DNA from: Dehalococcoidia bacterium
Lineage (GTDB): Bacteria > Chloroflexota > Dehalococcoidia > Lucifugimonadales > UBA1123
Assembly (NCBI GenBank): GCA_009838465.1
Contig: VXRN01000016.1
Span: 1 to 56,880, forward strand
Direction: 5' to 3'
DNA: 56,880 nt
The notes beneath the pieces are model-generated. The model was not told the origin of the DNA. It searched no databases and saw nothing but the letters and a program-made list of their open reading frames with translations. Below, one piece after another: positions 31,532 through 39,011 of this stretch (positions are counted from its first letter, which is position 1; every line of letters begins with the position of its first letter). The position numbers and the translations under genes were made by a program.

Positions 31532-33151
31532 GTGCCCAACAGCGTATCTTTCCACGACCTCAACCCTCTATCGTTTCTTGACCGCAGCGCTAAGGTTTAT
31601 CCTGATAAGCCTGCCATAATCTACAACAACAGAACCTACACCTACGCCGAAATGGACGACAGGGTGAACAGGCTCGCCGGGGCGCTCAGGCAAGCGGGCG
31701 TTCATAAGGGCGACCGTGTGGCGTTCATGGTGCCAAACATACCGGCAATGCTGGAGGGGCACTATGGGCCGATGCGCCTGGGCGCTGTTCTGGTCGCCAT
31801 CAACATTCGACTTTCGGCCAGGGAAATCGGATACATTCTGAATCATTCTGGCGCGAAAGTCCTGGTATTCGATACCGAGTTTGCCGACACAGTGCGGCAG
31901 ATGCGCGACGACATACCCGGCGTCGAGACTTTCGTCCAGGTCACAGATACCCACCCATTGGTGGACGATATTCCGGGTCCGGAGTACGAAGAATTTCTGG
32001 CGTCGTCTCCGCCTGGAGAACACCGCGAAGCTCTCGACTCCGAACTCGACGCGATCACCATCAACTATACGTCCGGTACAACCGGTATGCCGAAGGGTGT
32101 CCAGTTCCACGCGCGCGGCGCGTATCTCAACGCGCTGGGCGAGATACTGGAGTCGGGCGTCACCTGGCGCAGCACCTACCTTTGGACCCTGCCGATGTTC
32201 CACTGCAACGGCTGGTGCCATACGTGGGGGATCACCGCCGTGGGTGCGACCCACCTGTGTCTGAGACGGATTGATGCCGGAGAAGTATTCAGGCTGATCA
32301 AGGAGCATGGCGTCACCAATATGTGCGCCGCCCCGACAGTGCTTACGATGCTTTACTCGGCCCCCGAAGCGGCGGACGCGGACCTGTCCGGACTGACGAT
32401 TATGACGGCGGGCGCGCCTCCCGCTCCGCAGGTCATACGATCCATCGAGGACATGGGGGCGTTCATTCATCACACCTACGGACTTACCGAGACCTATGGC
32501 CCGACCACTATCTGTGCCATACAGCCTGAATGGGACGACCTTTCGGTTGACGAGCGAGCGAGGCTCAAGTCGCGTCAGGGTGTGTCGTTCGTCGTGTCCG
32601 AACCCGGCCTGCGTGTTGTGGACTCCGACATGGAGGACGTTCCGCAGGACGGCCAGACGATGGGCGAGGTCGTGATGCGAGGCAACATAGTCATGTCCGG
32701 CTACTTCAACGACCCTGAAGCCACCGCGACGGCGTTCGAGGGAGGATGGTTCCACTCCGGCGACCTGGCTGTCTGGCACCCGGACGGCTACATTGAACTC
32801 CAGGACCGAGCTAAGGACATCATCATATCGGGCGGCGAGAACATCTCCAGCCAGGAAGTCGAGAAGGTCATCATGGAGCACCCGGGCGTGCTGGAAGTGT
32901 GCGTCGTGGGGGTGCCGGACGACCGCTGGGGCGAGACGCCGAAGGCGTTCGTCGTTCCCAGACAGGGTGCGGAGGTCGCGGCGGAAGACATTATAGAGTT
33001 CACCCGCGAAAGGATAGCACGCTTCAAGGCCCCCAGGTACGTTCAGTTCGGCGACCTTCCCAAGACTGCGACGGGCAAGATACAGAAGTACATCCTTCGT
33101 GAGAAGGAGTGGGAGGGCCGCGAGACGCGGATCCAGGGTTCAAGGGGGTAA
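31532..33151 (+). CDS. AMP-forming acyl-CoA synthetase (fatty-acyl-CoA ligase type)
   Basis: 539 aa. I take GTG 31532 as start because TTGGAGG (31517-31523) is then a well-spaced ribosome site; a TTG at 31517 would lie inside it. Adenylation motifs: NYTSGTTGMPKGV (P-loop), TYGLTETYGPT, the GWFHSGDLAVWHPDGY segment, DRAKDIIISGGENISSQEVE, and the catalytic lysine in TATGKIQK at the C-terminus. It activates a carboxylic acid to acyl-AMP and then acyl-CoA; medium- or long-chain fatty acids or aromatic acids are possible. It is followed by the YHS-like gene at 6 bp. Confidence 0.93.
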   Translation: MPNSVSFHDLNPLSFLDRSAKVYPDKPAIIYNNRTYTYAEMDDRVNRLAGALRQAGVHKGDRVAFMVPNIPAMLEGHYGPMRLGAVLVAINIRLSAREIGYILNHSGAKVLVFDTEFADTVRQMRDDIPGVETFVQVTDTHPLVDDIPGPEYEEFLASSPPGEHREALDSELDAITINYTSGTTGMPKGVQFHARGAYLNALGEILESGVTWRSTYLWTLPMFHCNGWCHTWGITAVGATHLCLRRIDAGEVFRLIKEHGVTNMCAAPTVLTMLYSAPEAADADLSGLTIMTAGAPPAPQVIRSIEDMGAFIHHTYGLTETYGPTTICAIQPEWDDLSVDERARLKSRQGVSFVVSEPGLRVVDSDMEDVPQDGQTMGEVVMRGNIVMSGYFNDPEATATAFEGGWFHSGDLAVWHPDGYIELQDRAKDIIISGGENISSQEVEKVIMEHPGVLEVCVVGVPDDRWGETPKAFVVPRQGAEVAAEDIIEFTRERIARFKAPRYVQFGDLPKTATGKIQKYILREKEWEGRETRIQGSRG

Positions 33152-33157
33152 TTTCAA

Positions 33158-33355
33158 ATGCCACAGTGCCCGGTATGCGCCAAAGACATATCCGAAACCA
33201 TTGATACTCCCGTCGGAAGGACCGTCGCGGGAACGCCGGAACTGGACCCCGCGAGGGGAACCAAGCGGTACTGGGACGGCGTGTGGTACTACTTCGAAAA
33301 ACTGTCCTGCCGAAGCCGCTTCGACTCGGCCCCGGCCAACTATACAGACTCTTGA
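33158..33355 (+). CDS. YHS-like small metal-binding protein
   Basis: 65 aa, beginning MPQCPVCAKDISETI and ending in WYYFEKLSCRSRFDSAPANY, which matches the YHS pattern (two N-terminal Cys, an aromatic strand, then C-x3-F and P-x-Y). YHS domains bind metal ions and often occur as fragments of larger enzymes or as small stand-alone proteins. AGGGGGT precedes the ATG. It lies 6 bp after the acyl-CoA ligase gene and is probably co-transcribed. The insert between the Cys pair and the aromatic strand (GRTVAGTPELDPARGTKRYW) is longer than usual, so the match is approximate. Confidence 0.6.
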   Translation: MPQCPVCAKDISETIDTPVGRTVAGTPELDPARGTKRYWDGVWYYFEKLSCRSRFDSAPANYTDS

Positions 33356-33423
33356 ACGGTGGAAATCGGCGCCGACTCGCTTTAATATAGCTGCTGAATC
33401 TACACACTTAGGAGAAGCTCCAG

Positions 33424-34638
33424 ATGAACACAGGCGACGTTGCTTGGATTCTAGTATCTTCCGCCCTGGTGCTGCTTATGACACCGGGTCTTGCGCTGTT
33501 TTACGGCGGACTCGCGCGGAGCAAGAACGCGGCGAGCACTATTATGTACAGCTTTATGAGCATGGGTATTGTGGGCGTTGTCTGGGTGCTCTGGGGATAC
33601 TCGCTCGCGTTCGGCCCGGACATAGGCAAGTTCGTCGGCGACCTTAGCTACTTCGGGCTGAATGGCGTCAGCGCGTCGGAGCCTGGCCCATACGCTGACA
33701 ACATGCCCCACCAGGCGTTCATGATATTCCAGGGTATGTTTGCCATCATCACGCCCGCGCTTGTCACCGGAGCTTTCGCCGAGCGGATGAAGTTCTCCTC
33801 CTACATGATTTTCATAGTCCTGTGGGTCACAATAGTTTACGCTCCTGTCGCCCATTGGGTCTGGGGTGGTGGCTGGCTGGGAGAACTAGGCGCGCTGGAC
33901 TTCGCCGGAGGAAACGTGGTCCACATCAACTCAGGAGTGGCCGCGCTCGCCGCTGCCGTGATATTCGGAAAGCGCCTCGGATTCGGCTCCGAGCCGATGG
34001 AGCCGCATAACGTTCCGATGGTCGTGCTTGGAGCGGGGCTGCTCTGGTTCGGATGGTTCGGATTCAATGCGGGATCGGCGCTGTCTGCGGATGGTAACGC
34101 GGTCAACGCCTTCGTGGTTACAAACACCGCGGCGGCTGCCGGAATTCTCGGATGGACCGCCACCGCATGGCTGCTAGATGGTAAGCCTACGGTGATCGGA
34201 GCGGCTTCGGGCGCTGTGGCCGGACTAGTTGCCATTACTCCGGCGGCAGGCTTTGTCGGGCCCATGCCGGCTATCATCATAGGACTGGTCGCGGGCATTC
34301 TTTGTGACCTCGCTGCCAGATTCCTTGTCAGGCTGAACCTCGACGATGCGCTTTCAGTATGGGGAGTTCACGGAATCGGTGGGACCTGGGGCGCGCTGGC
34401 CACCGGATTGTTCGTAGGAGTGGGCTTCGGAGGTATTGCGGCATTTACCGACGCTTCTCGCGCCGAGCAGATCCTCAACCAGGTCATATCTATCGTAGCC
34501 ACATGGGCCTGGGCGTTCGTGATGACGTTCGTCATATTCTGGGTAATCAAAGTTACCATTGGCCTGAAGGTCTCCGACAACTCGGAAGCCGTCGGGCTGG
34601 ATATAACCGAACACGGCGAGACAGCGTACAGGCTGTAG
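33424..34638 (+). CDS. amt: Ammonium transporter (Amt/MEP/Rh)
   Basis: 404 aa, eleven expected membrane helices. Family motifs: MTPGLALFYGGLARSKN, DFAGGNVVHINSGVAALAAA (with the pore-adjacent D and H), GAGLLWFGWFGFNAGSAL and WGVHGIGGTWGALATG (second twin histidine). It conducts NH4+/NH3 into the cell. There is no cleavable signal peptide. AGGAGAAG lies before the ATG. The adjacent glnK encodes its likely PII regulator. The C-terminal cytoplasmic tail (SDNSEAVGLDITEHGETAYR) retains the ending of PII-controlled Amt proteins. Confidence 0.95.
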   Translation: MNTGDVAWILVSSALVLLMTPGLALFYGGLARSKNAASTIMYSFMSMGIVGVVWVLWGYSLAFGPDIGKFVGDLSYFGLNGVSASEPGPYADNMPHQAFMIFQGMFAIITPALVTGAFAERMKFSSYMIFIVLWVTIVYAPVAHWVWGGGWLGELGALDFAGGNVVHINSGVAALAAAVIFGKRLGFGSEPMEPHNVPMVVLGAGLLWFGWFGFNAGSALSADGNAVNAFVVTNTAAAAGILGWTATAWLLDGKPTVIGAASGAVAGLVAITPAAGFVGPMPAIIIGLVAGILCDLAARFLVRLNLDDALSVWGVHGIGGTWGALATGLFVGVGFGGIAAFTDASRAEQILNQVISIVATWAWAFVMTFVIFWVIKVTIGLKVSDNSEAVGLDITEHGETAYRL

Positions 34639-34645
34639 TTTGATG

Positions 34646-34671
34646 TGGGGCCGCTGCTATAGGCGGCCCCA
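34646..34671 (+). other. Strong stem-loop between amt and glnK
   Basis: TGGGGCCGC (34646-34654) pairs perfectly with GCGGCCCCA (34663-34671), loop TGCTATAG. There is no T-run. It sits 8 bases after the amt stop and 11 before the glnK ribosome site, so it may act in mRNA processing or as an attenuator that sets the amt:glnK ratio. Confidence 0.55.
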
Positions 34672-34696
34672 GTGCATCAACAAGGAGGGGCATGTT

Positions 34697-35038
34697 ATGA
34701 AGAAAATCGAAGCAATCATCCGACCCGAAATGTTGAATCAGGTCAAGGACGCGCTGGTCGAAGCCGGATTCTCGGGTCTGACGACGACGCAGGTTACGGG
34801 GCGCGGCGCACAGCGCGGCATAGTGCATACAGGTCGAAGCGGGCAGTCCGTCGTCATTGACATGCTGCCCAAGTTGAAGCTCGAAATGGTCGTCAGCGAC
34901 TCGGACGTGGACCGCGCCATAGACGTGATAGTGGACGTGTCCCGCACCGGCGAGATAGGCGACGGCAAGATATTCGTCCAGCCGGTGGAGCAGGTCGTCC
35001 GCGTTCGCACGGGCGAGAGGGGAGAGGCTGCTATCTGA
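34697..35038 (+). CDS. glnK: PII-family nitrogen regulatory protein (GlnK/GlnB)
   Basis: 113 aa from ATG 34697, preceded by AAGGAGGGG. The PII fold is clear: KKIEAIIRPEMLNQVKDALV, the B-loop TGEIGDGKIFVQPVEQVVRV and the C-terminal RTGERGEAAI. The T-loop (residues about 37-55) reads AQRGIVHTGRSGQSVVIDML. It contains no tyrosine; the residue at 51, uridylylated or adenylylated Tyr in many bacteria, is Ser here. PII binds ATP/ADP and 2-oxoglutarate and blocks Amt when nitrogen is ample. Linked to amt as usual. Regulation by covalent uridylylation looks impossible in this copy. Confidence 0.94.
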   Translation: MKKIEAIIRPEMLNQVKDALVEAGFSGLTTTQVTGRGAQRGIVHTGRSGQSVVIDMLPKLKLEMVVSDSDVDRAIDVIVDVSRTGEIGDGKIFVQPVEQVVRVRTGERGEAAI

Positions 35039-35042
35039 GCCC

Positions 35043-35480
35043 TTACTCTAGCCCGTCGAAGGCCACCACCGACGTCGGCCTTATCCTGAGCAGAACGAAG
35101 TCCAGCTTGCCGAGAATGTCCTCGACGTAGGGCACACCGTCCTCCTCCCCTAGGTAGTGGTAGGACACAGCGCGCACGAGTTCCTCAACCCTGTCCTCCG
35201 AAATTCGCGCCGTCCCATTCACTAGGACCCAGCGCTGCGGCGGGTCGCTGGCCGTCCGAGTCAGCGACCCCTCCACGACGCAGAGCGATACGGAAGGGTT
35301 GCGCCCCACGTTCCGCGTCTTGACCGTGTTCCGCCCGACGGCGACGACTATCTCGTCGCCGTCCACCAGGTGCCACACGGGTGTCGTGTGCGGGCTGCCG
35401 TCCGCGCGCAGGGTTGTGATCATCGAAATTATCGGCTCGTTCAGGAGTTCGTCGGTCTGCTGGCTGTTCAAGTATCCCAA
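35043..35480 (-). CDS. PPOX-class (pyridoxamine 5'-phosphate oxidase-like) flavin or F420 protein
   Basis: 145 aa with TTG start at 35480 (GAGGGGAGA upstream). The split-barrel fold is indicated by ISMITTLRADGSPHTTPVWH, RNVGRNPSVSLCVVE and the late YHYLGEED segment. Members bind FMN or F420 and reduce diverse substrates; the TTPVW signature and lack of PdxH residues favour the F420/FMN-dependent class. It converges on glnK with 4 bp between stops, and no terminator is visible there. Confidence 0.85.
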   Translation of the reverse strand: MGYLNSQQTDELLNEPIISMITTLRADGSPHTTPVWHLVDGDEIVVAVGRNTVKTRNVGRNPSVSLCVVEGSLTRTASDPPQRWVLVNGTARISEDRVEELVRAVSYHYLGEEDGVPYVEDILGKLDFVLLRIRPTSVVAFDGLE

Positions 35481-35531
35481 GTTGTAGTCTCCCCTCTGGT
35501 CAAAAAATCGCCCTGCGCCCGTTGGTGTCCG

Positions 35532-36776
35532 TTACAAGATCGCGCCGCGCTCCTGGAATTGCTGAATGTCGTCCCATCCGTAACCCAGCTCCTCCAGCAT
35601 GATCATCTCCGTGTCCTGGCCGAGTTCGGGTGCCTCTTTCCAGACTCCCGCCGGAGTATCGCTGAAAGTCACCGGGAAGTTGCACATTTTTACGTCGCCG
35701 ATAACGGGGTGCTCGAATCCTGTGATGTAGTTGTTGGCGATGACCTGAGGGTCGTCTTCCAGTTCCTGGATAGTCTGCACCTTGGCAAAGATCAGGTCGT
35801 CGTACCGGTTCAGGACGTCCATCCACTCGTCCGCCGGCTTGGTCTTGAACCGCTCTGCTATGATGGCGGTGAACTCGGGCGATCCTCCGGTCATGCCTTG
35901 GATGCTGACCGCCCTGGGGTCGTCTATCAGGTCTTCCAGGCCAAGCGCGGTGGCGAAGTCGGGCCAGTAGCGCTGGAACTGCGCGCTCATGAACTGGATC
36001 CAACGTCCATCCTGGCACTCGTAGGCGTTGACGAGCGGATTCATCGGGTTCTTCCTGTCCATTGCACCGTAATGGTAACCCGACAGAAGTTGCATACTCA
36101 CCGCGAGTCCCTGTAGCCACATAGTGCTGCTCAGGTGGGAGACATCCACGCGCTGACCCTGGCCCGTCACCTCCCTCGCGTACAACGCCGAGACCACGCC
36201 AAGGCACAGTATTATCCCGCCCATCTGGTCGGAGACGGCTCCCGACACATAAGAAGGCTCCGATGCTGAAAGTGGCGTCGCGGACATCATCAACCCCGAA
36301 CGCGCCTGCCCACAGCCGTCCAGCGACGGCTTGGCGGAGTCGGGGCCCTCCGGGCCATAGCCGGTGCCTGAGCCGTATATCAGTCTCGGGTTGATCTTCC
36401 TGAGAGTCTCGTAATCCATGCCAAGCCGTTCGGGTATGCCCTTGCGGTAGTTCTCTATGAACACGTCCGCCTGCTCGACCAGCTTATAGACTATCTCCCT
36501 CCCCTCCTCGGTCTTGAGGTTGACCGCGATGCCGCGCTTGTTCCTGTTGCACGTCTCGAAATAGGCATTCCTGTCGCCCTCGAGTCCAATTGGGCGAGAA
36601 CTCATCCTGGCGACCGCGCGTCCTATGTCGCCGTCAAGCGCCTCTATCTTGATTACGTCCGCGCCCATGTCGCCCAGCATGGACGCCGAGACCGGTCCGA
36701 ACTGGTACATAGTCCAGTCGAGCACTCTCAATCCCTTCATCGGGCCGTCAACGCCGTTGATCTTGTTATTGTTCAT
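35532..36776 (-). CDS. CaiB/BaiF-type family III CoA-transferase
   Basis: 414 aa from ATG 36776 (GGGGAGCAGGAC upstream; an in-frame start at 36797 would overlap that site). Motifs: LRVLDWTMYQFGPVSASMLG, DMGADVIKIEALDGDIGRAV and KRGIAVNLKTEEGREIVYKL, then the catalytic region GAVSDQMGGIILCLGVVSAL with the family aspartate present (SDQMGG), then YAREVTGQGQRVDVS. It moves CoA between acyl-CoA and free acid through an aspartyl-CoA thioester. Expansion of this family is a feature of SAR202-type genomes. Substrates are unknown. Divergent from the enolase-superfamily gene. Confidence 0.93.
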   Translation of the reverse strand: MNNNKINGVDGPMKGLRVLDWTMYQFGPVSASMLGDMGADVIKIEALDGDIGRAVARMSSRPIGLEGDRNAYFETCNRNKRGIAVNLKTEEGREIVYKLVEQADVFIENYRKGIPERLGMDYETLRKINPRLIYGSGTGYGPEGPDSAKPSLDGCGQARSGLMMSATPLSASEPSYVSGAVSDQMGGIILCLGVVSALYAREVTGQGQRVDVSHLSSTMWLQGLAVSMQLLSGYHYGAMDRKNPMNPLVNAYECQDGRWIQFMSAQFQRYWPDFATALGLEDLIDDPRAVSIQGMTGGSPEFTAIIAERFKTKPADEWMDVLNRYDDLIFAKVQTIQELEDDPQVIANNYITGFEHPVIGDVKMCNFPVTFSDTPAGVWKEAPELGQDTEMIMLEELGYGWDDIQQFQERGAIL

Positions 36777-36882
36777 GTCCTGCTCCCCGGTTGACACGAT
36801 TTTGATACTTCAGGGAATAGGTCTCGACGAAGCGGGATGTCGCCCGGTTGTCAGGGACCGAAATGGATTGTCGCATGGCGCC

Positions 36883-36888
36883 ATTATA
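36883..36888 (-). promoter_or_regulatory. Candidate -10 element of the CoA-transferase gene
   Basis: A perfect TATAAT in the sequence GGTATATAATGG on the minus strand, about 107 bases upstream of the ATG at 36776. No good -35 is spaced correctly, so support is partial. Confidence 0.35.
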
Positions 36889-37016
36889 TACCGAGTCTCG
36901 TTCGCGTTGTTCCCCAACGTACGATGGACAGTCAAGACAGGGGCGATGGTCGGTTGTGCTATTGAACCGCATAGGGTACCGTCAACAGAGACGCAAGGAC
37001 TCAGGCGAGGTGTCCC

Positions 37017-38186
37017 ATGAAGATAACGTCAGTCGAGGCAATACCCAGTGCGCCCGATAAGATTCCAGACTCCTACGGAGTAATGGCGACCAGGAACTAC
37101 GTCTATGTGAAGGTGGAGACCGACGAGGGGATAGTCGGGTGGGGCGACGCGACCTGTGGGCCCCTGACCGTCGCCTCGATGGTGGAGGAGTTCGGCGAGC
37201 TTGTCATCGGCAAGGACCCCAGCCGCATCGAGGAGCACTGGCAGACGCTCTATCACCACTTCTTCGTGAGAGGCGGCCCGATCCAGCTGTCCGCTATAAG
37301 CGGCATTGAAATGGCGTTGTGGGACATCAAAGGCAAGGCGCTCGGAGTACCTGTATATGAGCTTCTCGGTGGGATGATGCGGGACCGCATCTGGGCGTAT
37401 GGACGGTGGGACGGACACACTCCCGAAGAAGCCGCTGAACACGCTCTGAGCTACACGGAGCAGGGAGTGACCGCTCTCAAGGGAGACCCGTTCGACCACA
37501 AGGGACTGTTCATCACGTTCGAAGCCGAGAAGAAGGCGGTGGCGACTCTGGCGGCGGTCCGGGAAGCGGTGGGCGAGGAGGTGGAGCTTCTGGTAGAGGT
37601 GCATGGTCGGCTCACGCCGTCGTCGGCAATCAGGGTGGGTAACGAGATGGAGCAGTACCGGCCATTCGTGTACGAGGAGCCCGTTCCATTCCAGAATCTG
37701 GACGCCATGAAGAGGGTCGCAGAGTCGGTCAACATCCCCATAGCGACCGGAGAGAGGCTCTATACGAAGTGGGACTACTTCGACCTGCTTCAGCGACAGA
37801 TAGTCGCCATGATCCAGCCCGACCTGATACAGGGCGGCGGGATTCTGGAACTCAAGAAGATCGCGGCGATGGCGGAAGCTCAGTACGTCGGGTTCCAGGG
37901 ACACTCTATCCACGGGCCCATGGACGTGCTCGCGGTGCTGCACCTGGATGCCTGCACACCGAACTTCATGATCCACGAAGGAGGCATGAAGCCCTGGTTC
38001 CAGGACGCTTTCATCGGGGACTTCCCCATCCAGGAGGAAGGCTATCTGCCAGTACCAACTGCCCCGGGACTGGGCGGCGAGATGAACGAAGAGTGGGTCC
38101 GAGCGCACCCGCCGCAGTCGGACGCACAGGGATGGGCGTCTCCGGCGGGGCAGCTTACATCTAAGCAGTTCAACGAATGGGGATAG
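37017..38186 (+). CDS. Mandelate racemase/muconate-lactonizing-type enolase-superfamily enzyme
   Basis: 389 aa with the N-terminal capping domain (residues 1-125: VYVKVETDEGIVGWGDATCG and AISGIEMALWDIKGKALGVP) and the C-terminal barrel. Metal ligands: E194 in LLVEVHGRL, where Asp is usual, with H196 two residues on; E220 in VYEEPVP; and E246 in TGERLY. Catalytic-type histidine at H296 in GFQGHSIHGPM; K155 lies in the usual KxK region. The pattern is like galactonate/gluconate or related acid-sugar dehydratases, which abstract a proton alpha to a carboxylate. Substrate undefined. Start ATG with GAGGTG. Confidence 0.92.
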   Translation: MKITSVEAIPSAPDKIPDSYGVMATRNYVYVKVETDEGIVGWGDATCGPLTVASMVEEFGELVIGKDPSRIEEHWQTLYHHFFVRGGPIQLSAISGIEMALWDIKGKALGVPVYELLGGMMRDRIWAYGRWDGHTPEEAAEHALSYTEQGVTALKGDPFDHKGLFITFEAEKKAVATLAAVREAVGEEVELLVEVHGRLTPSSAIRVGNEMEQYRPFVYEEPVPFQNLDAMKRVAESVNIPIATGERLYTKWDYFDLLQRQIVAMIQPDLIQGGGILELKKIAAMAEAQYVGFQGHSIHGPMDVLAVLHLDACTPNFMIHEGGMKPWFQDAFIGDFPIQEEGYLPVPTAPGLGGEMNEEWVRAHPPQSDAQGWASPAGQLTSKQFNEWG

Positions 38187-38256
38187 GACTCCCAGCCCGA
38201 TAGATCCTAATCCCGAACCTGTTCCAATCTAGTCGGTGCTGCCTGTGACGCAAAAA

Positions 38257-38321
38257 TCCCTTCCCACTTGATGGGGGAAGGTTAGAGCCTGCCCCGTACT
38301 TGATACGGGGATGAGGGTGAT
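38257..38321. repeat. Family A repeat with CCCGTACTTGATACGGGG hairpin
   Basis: CTTCCCACTTGATGGGGGAA followed by GGTTAGAGCCTGCCCCGTAC and the perfect hairpin CCCCGTA-CTTGA-TACGGGG. The same composite is at 6545-6585. Confidence 0.7.
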
Positions 38322-38362
38322 CCCCACTGCCTGCCAATCTGATATAGGCTCCCAAATCCCCA

Positions 38363-38391
38363 TTGACCCCGCCGCCCGCAATTAGTATATT
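38363..38391 (+). promoter_or_regulatory. Promoter giving a leaderless transcript
   Basis: TTGACC (38363-38368), exactly 17 bp, TATATT (38386-38391). The expected transcription start, about 7 bases after the -10, coincides with the A of the ATG at 38399, and no ribosome-binding site precedes that ATG. Confidence 0.6.
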
Positions 38392-38398
38392 TCGGCGC

Positions 38399-38986
38399 AT
38401 GATAATTGGACTTCTTTCAGACACACACCTGCCAAACCTGATAACCGACCTCGGCGAGCTTGGCCCTGAAGTCGCGGAATTCTTGAGCGGCGTTGATCTC
38501 ATCCTGCATGGCGGAGATCTCACTACGCCCGCCGTGCTCGACTGGCTGGAACAGTTTGCGCCTGTCCTGTGCTCCACCGGCAACAACGATCCGATCCCGG
38601 ACTCTCGCTGCGAGGATGTCCATGTATTGGAGATTGAAGGCTGGCGAGTGGGGATGCGTCACTCTCTGGAAGGCCAGTTCCGGCCCGTGCCAGACCTCCA
38701 GCGCTACTTTCCCCAGCCGGTGGACATCATGCTCTCCGGCCACACTCACGAGGAGCGATTGGAACACCGCGACGGCGTCACCCTCGTCAACAGCGGCTCG
38801 ATAACCTTCCCGCACCATAAGGAACTGCGATTTGGCACGGCCGGCCTGCTCGAACTCACGCCTCAGCGGATGAGCGTGAAGCTGTTCCCGCTGGGGCACA
38901 CGACAGGCAGACCCAATCCCACACGCACGCTCGAAATGGAAATCCTGCGCGACAGCGACGGCCTTCTCATGGCTGCCGACTCCTGA
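38399..38986 (+). CDS. YfcE/MJ0936-type metallophosphoesterase
   Basis: 195 aa from ATG 38399 (MIIGLLSDTHLPN). Metallophosphoesterase motifs in order: SDTHL (first metal ligands), LILHGGDLTTP (GD), CSTGNNDP (GNND), MLSGHTHEERL (GHTH). The set is intact, so a di-metal phosphodiesterase or phosphatase is expected. It has no signal peptide. The start codon sits where transcription from the promoter at 38363 should begin, so translation is probably leaderless. Downstream gene starts within 26 bp, and the next six genes follow closely on the same strand. Confidence 0.88.
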   Translation: MIIGLLSDTHLPNLITDLGELGPEVAEFLSGVDLILHGGDLTTPAVLDWLEQFAPVLCSTGNNDPIPDSRCEDVHVLEIEGWRVGMRHSLEGQFRPVPDLQRYFPQPVDIMLSGHTHEERLEHRDGVTLVNSGSITFPHHKELRFGTAGLLELTPQRMSVKLFPLGHTTGRPNPTRTLEMEILRDSDGLLMAADS

Positions 38987-39011
38987 ACGATCCCAACCAC
39001 TGGAAAGCCCC

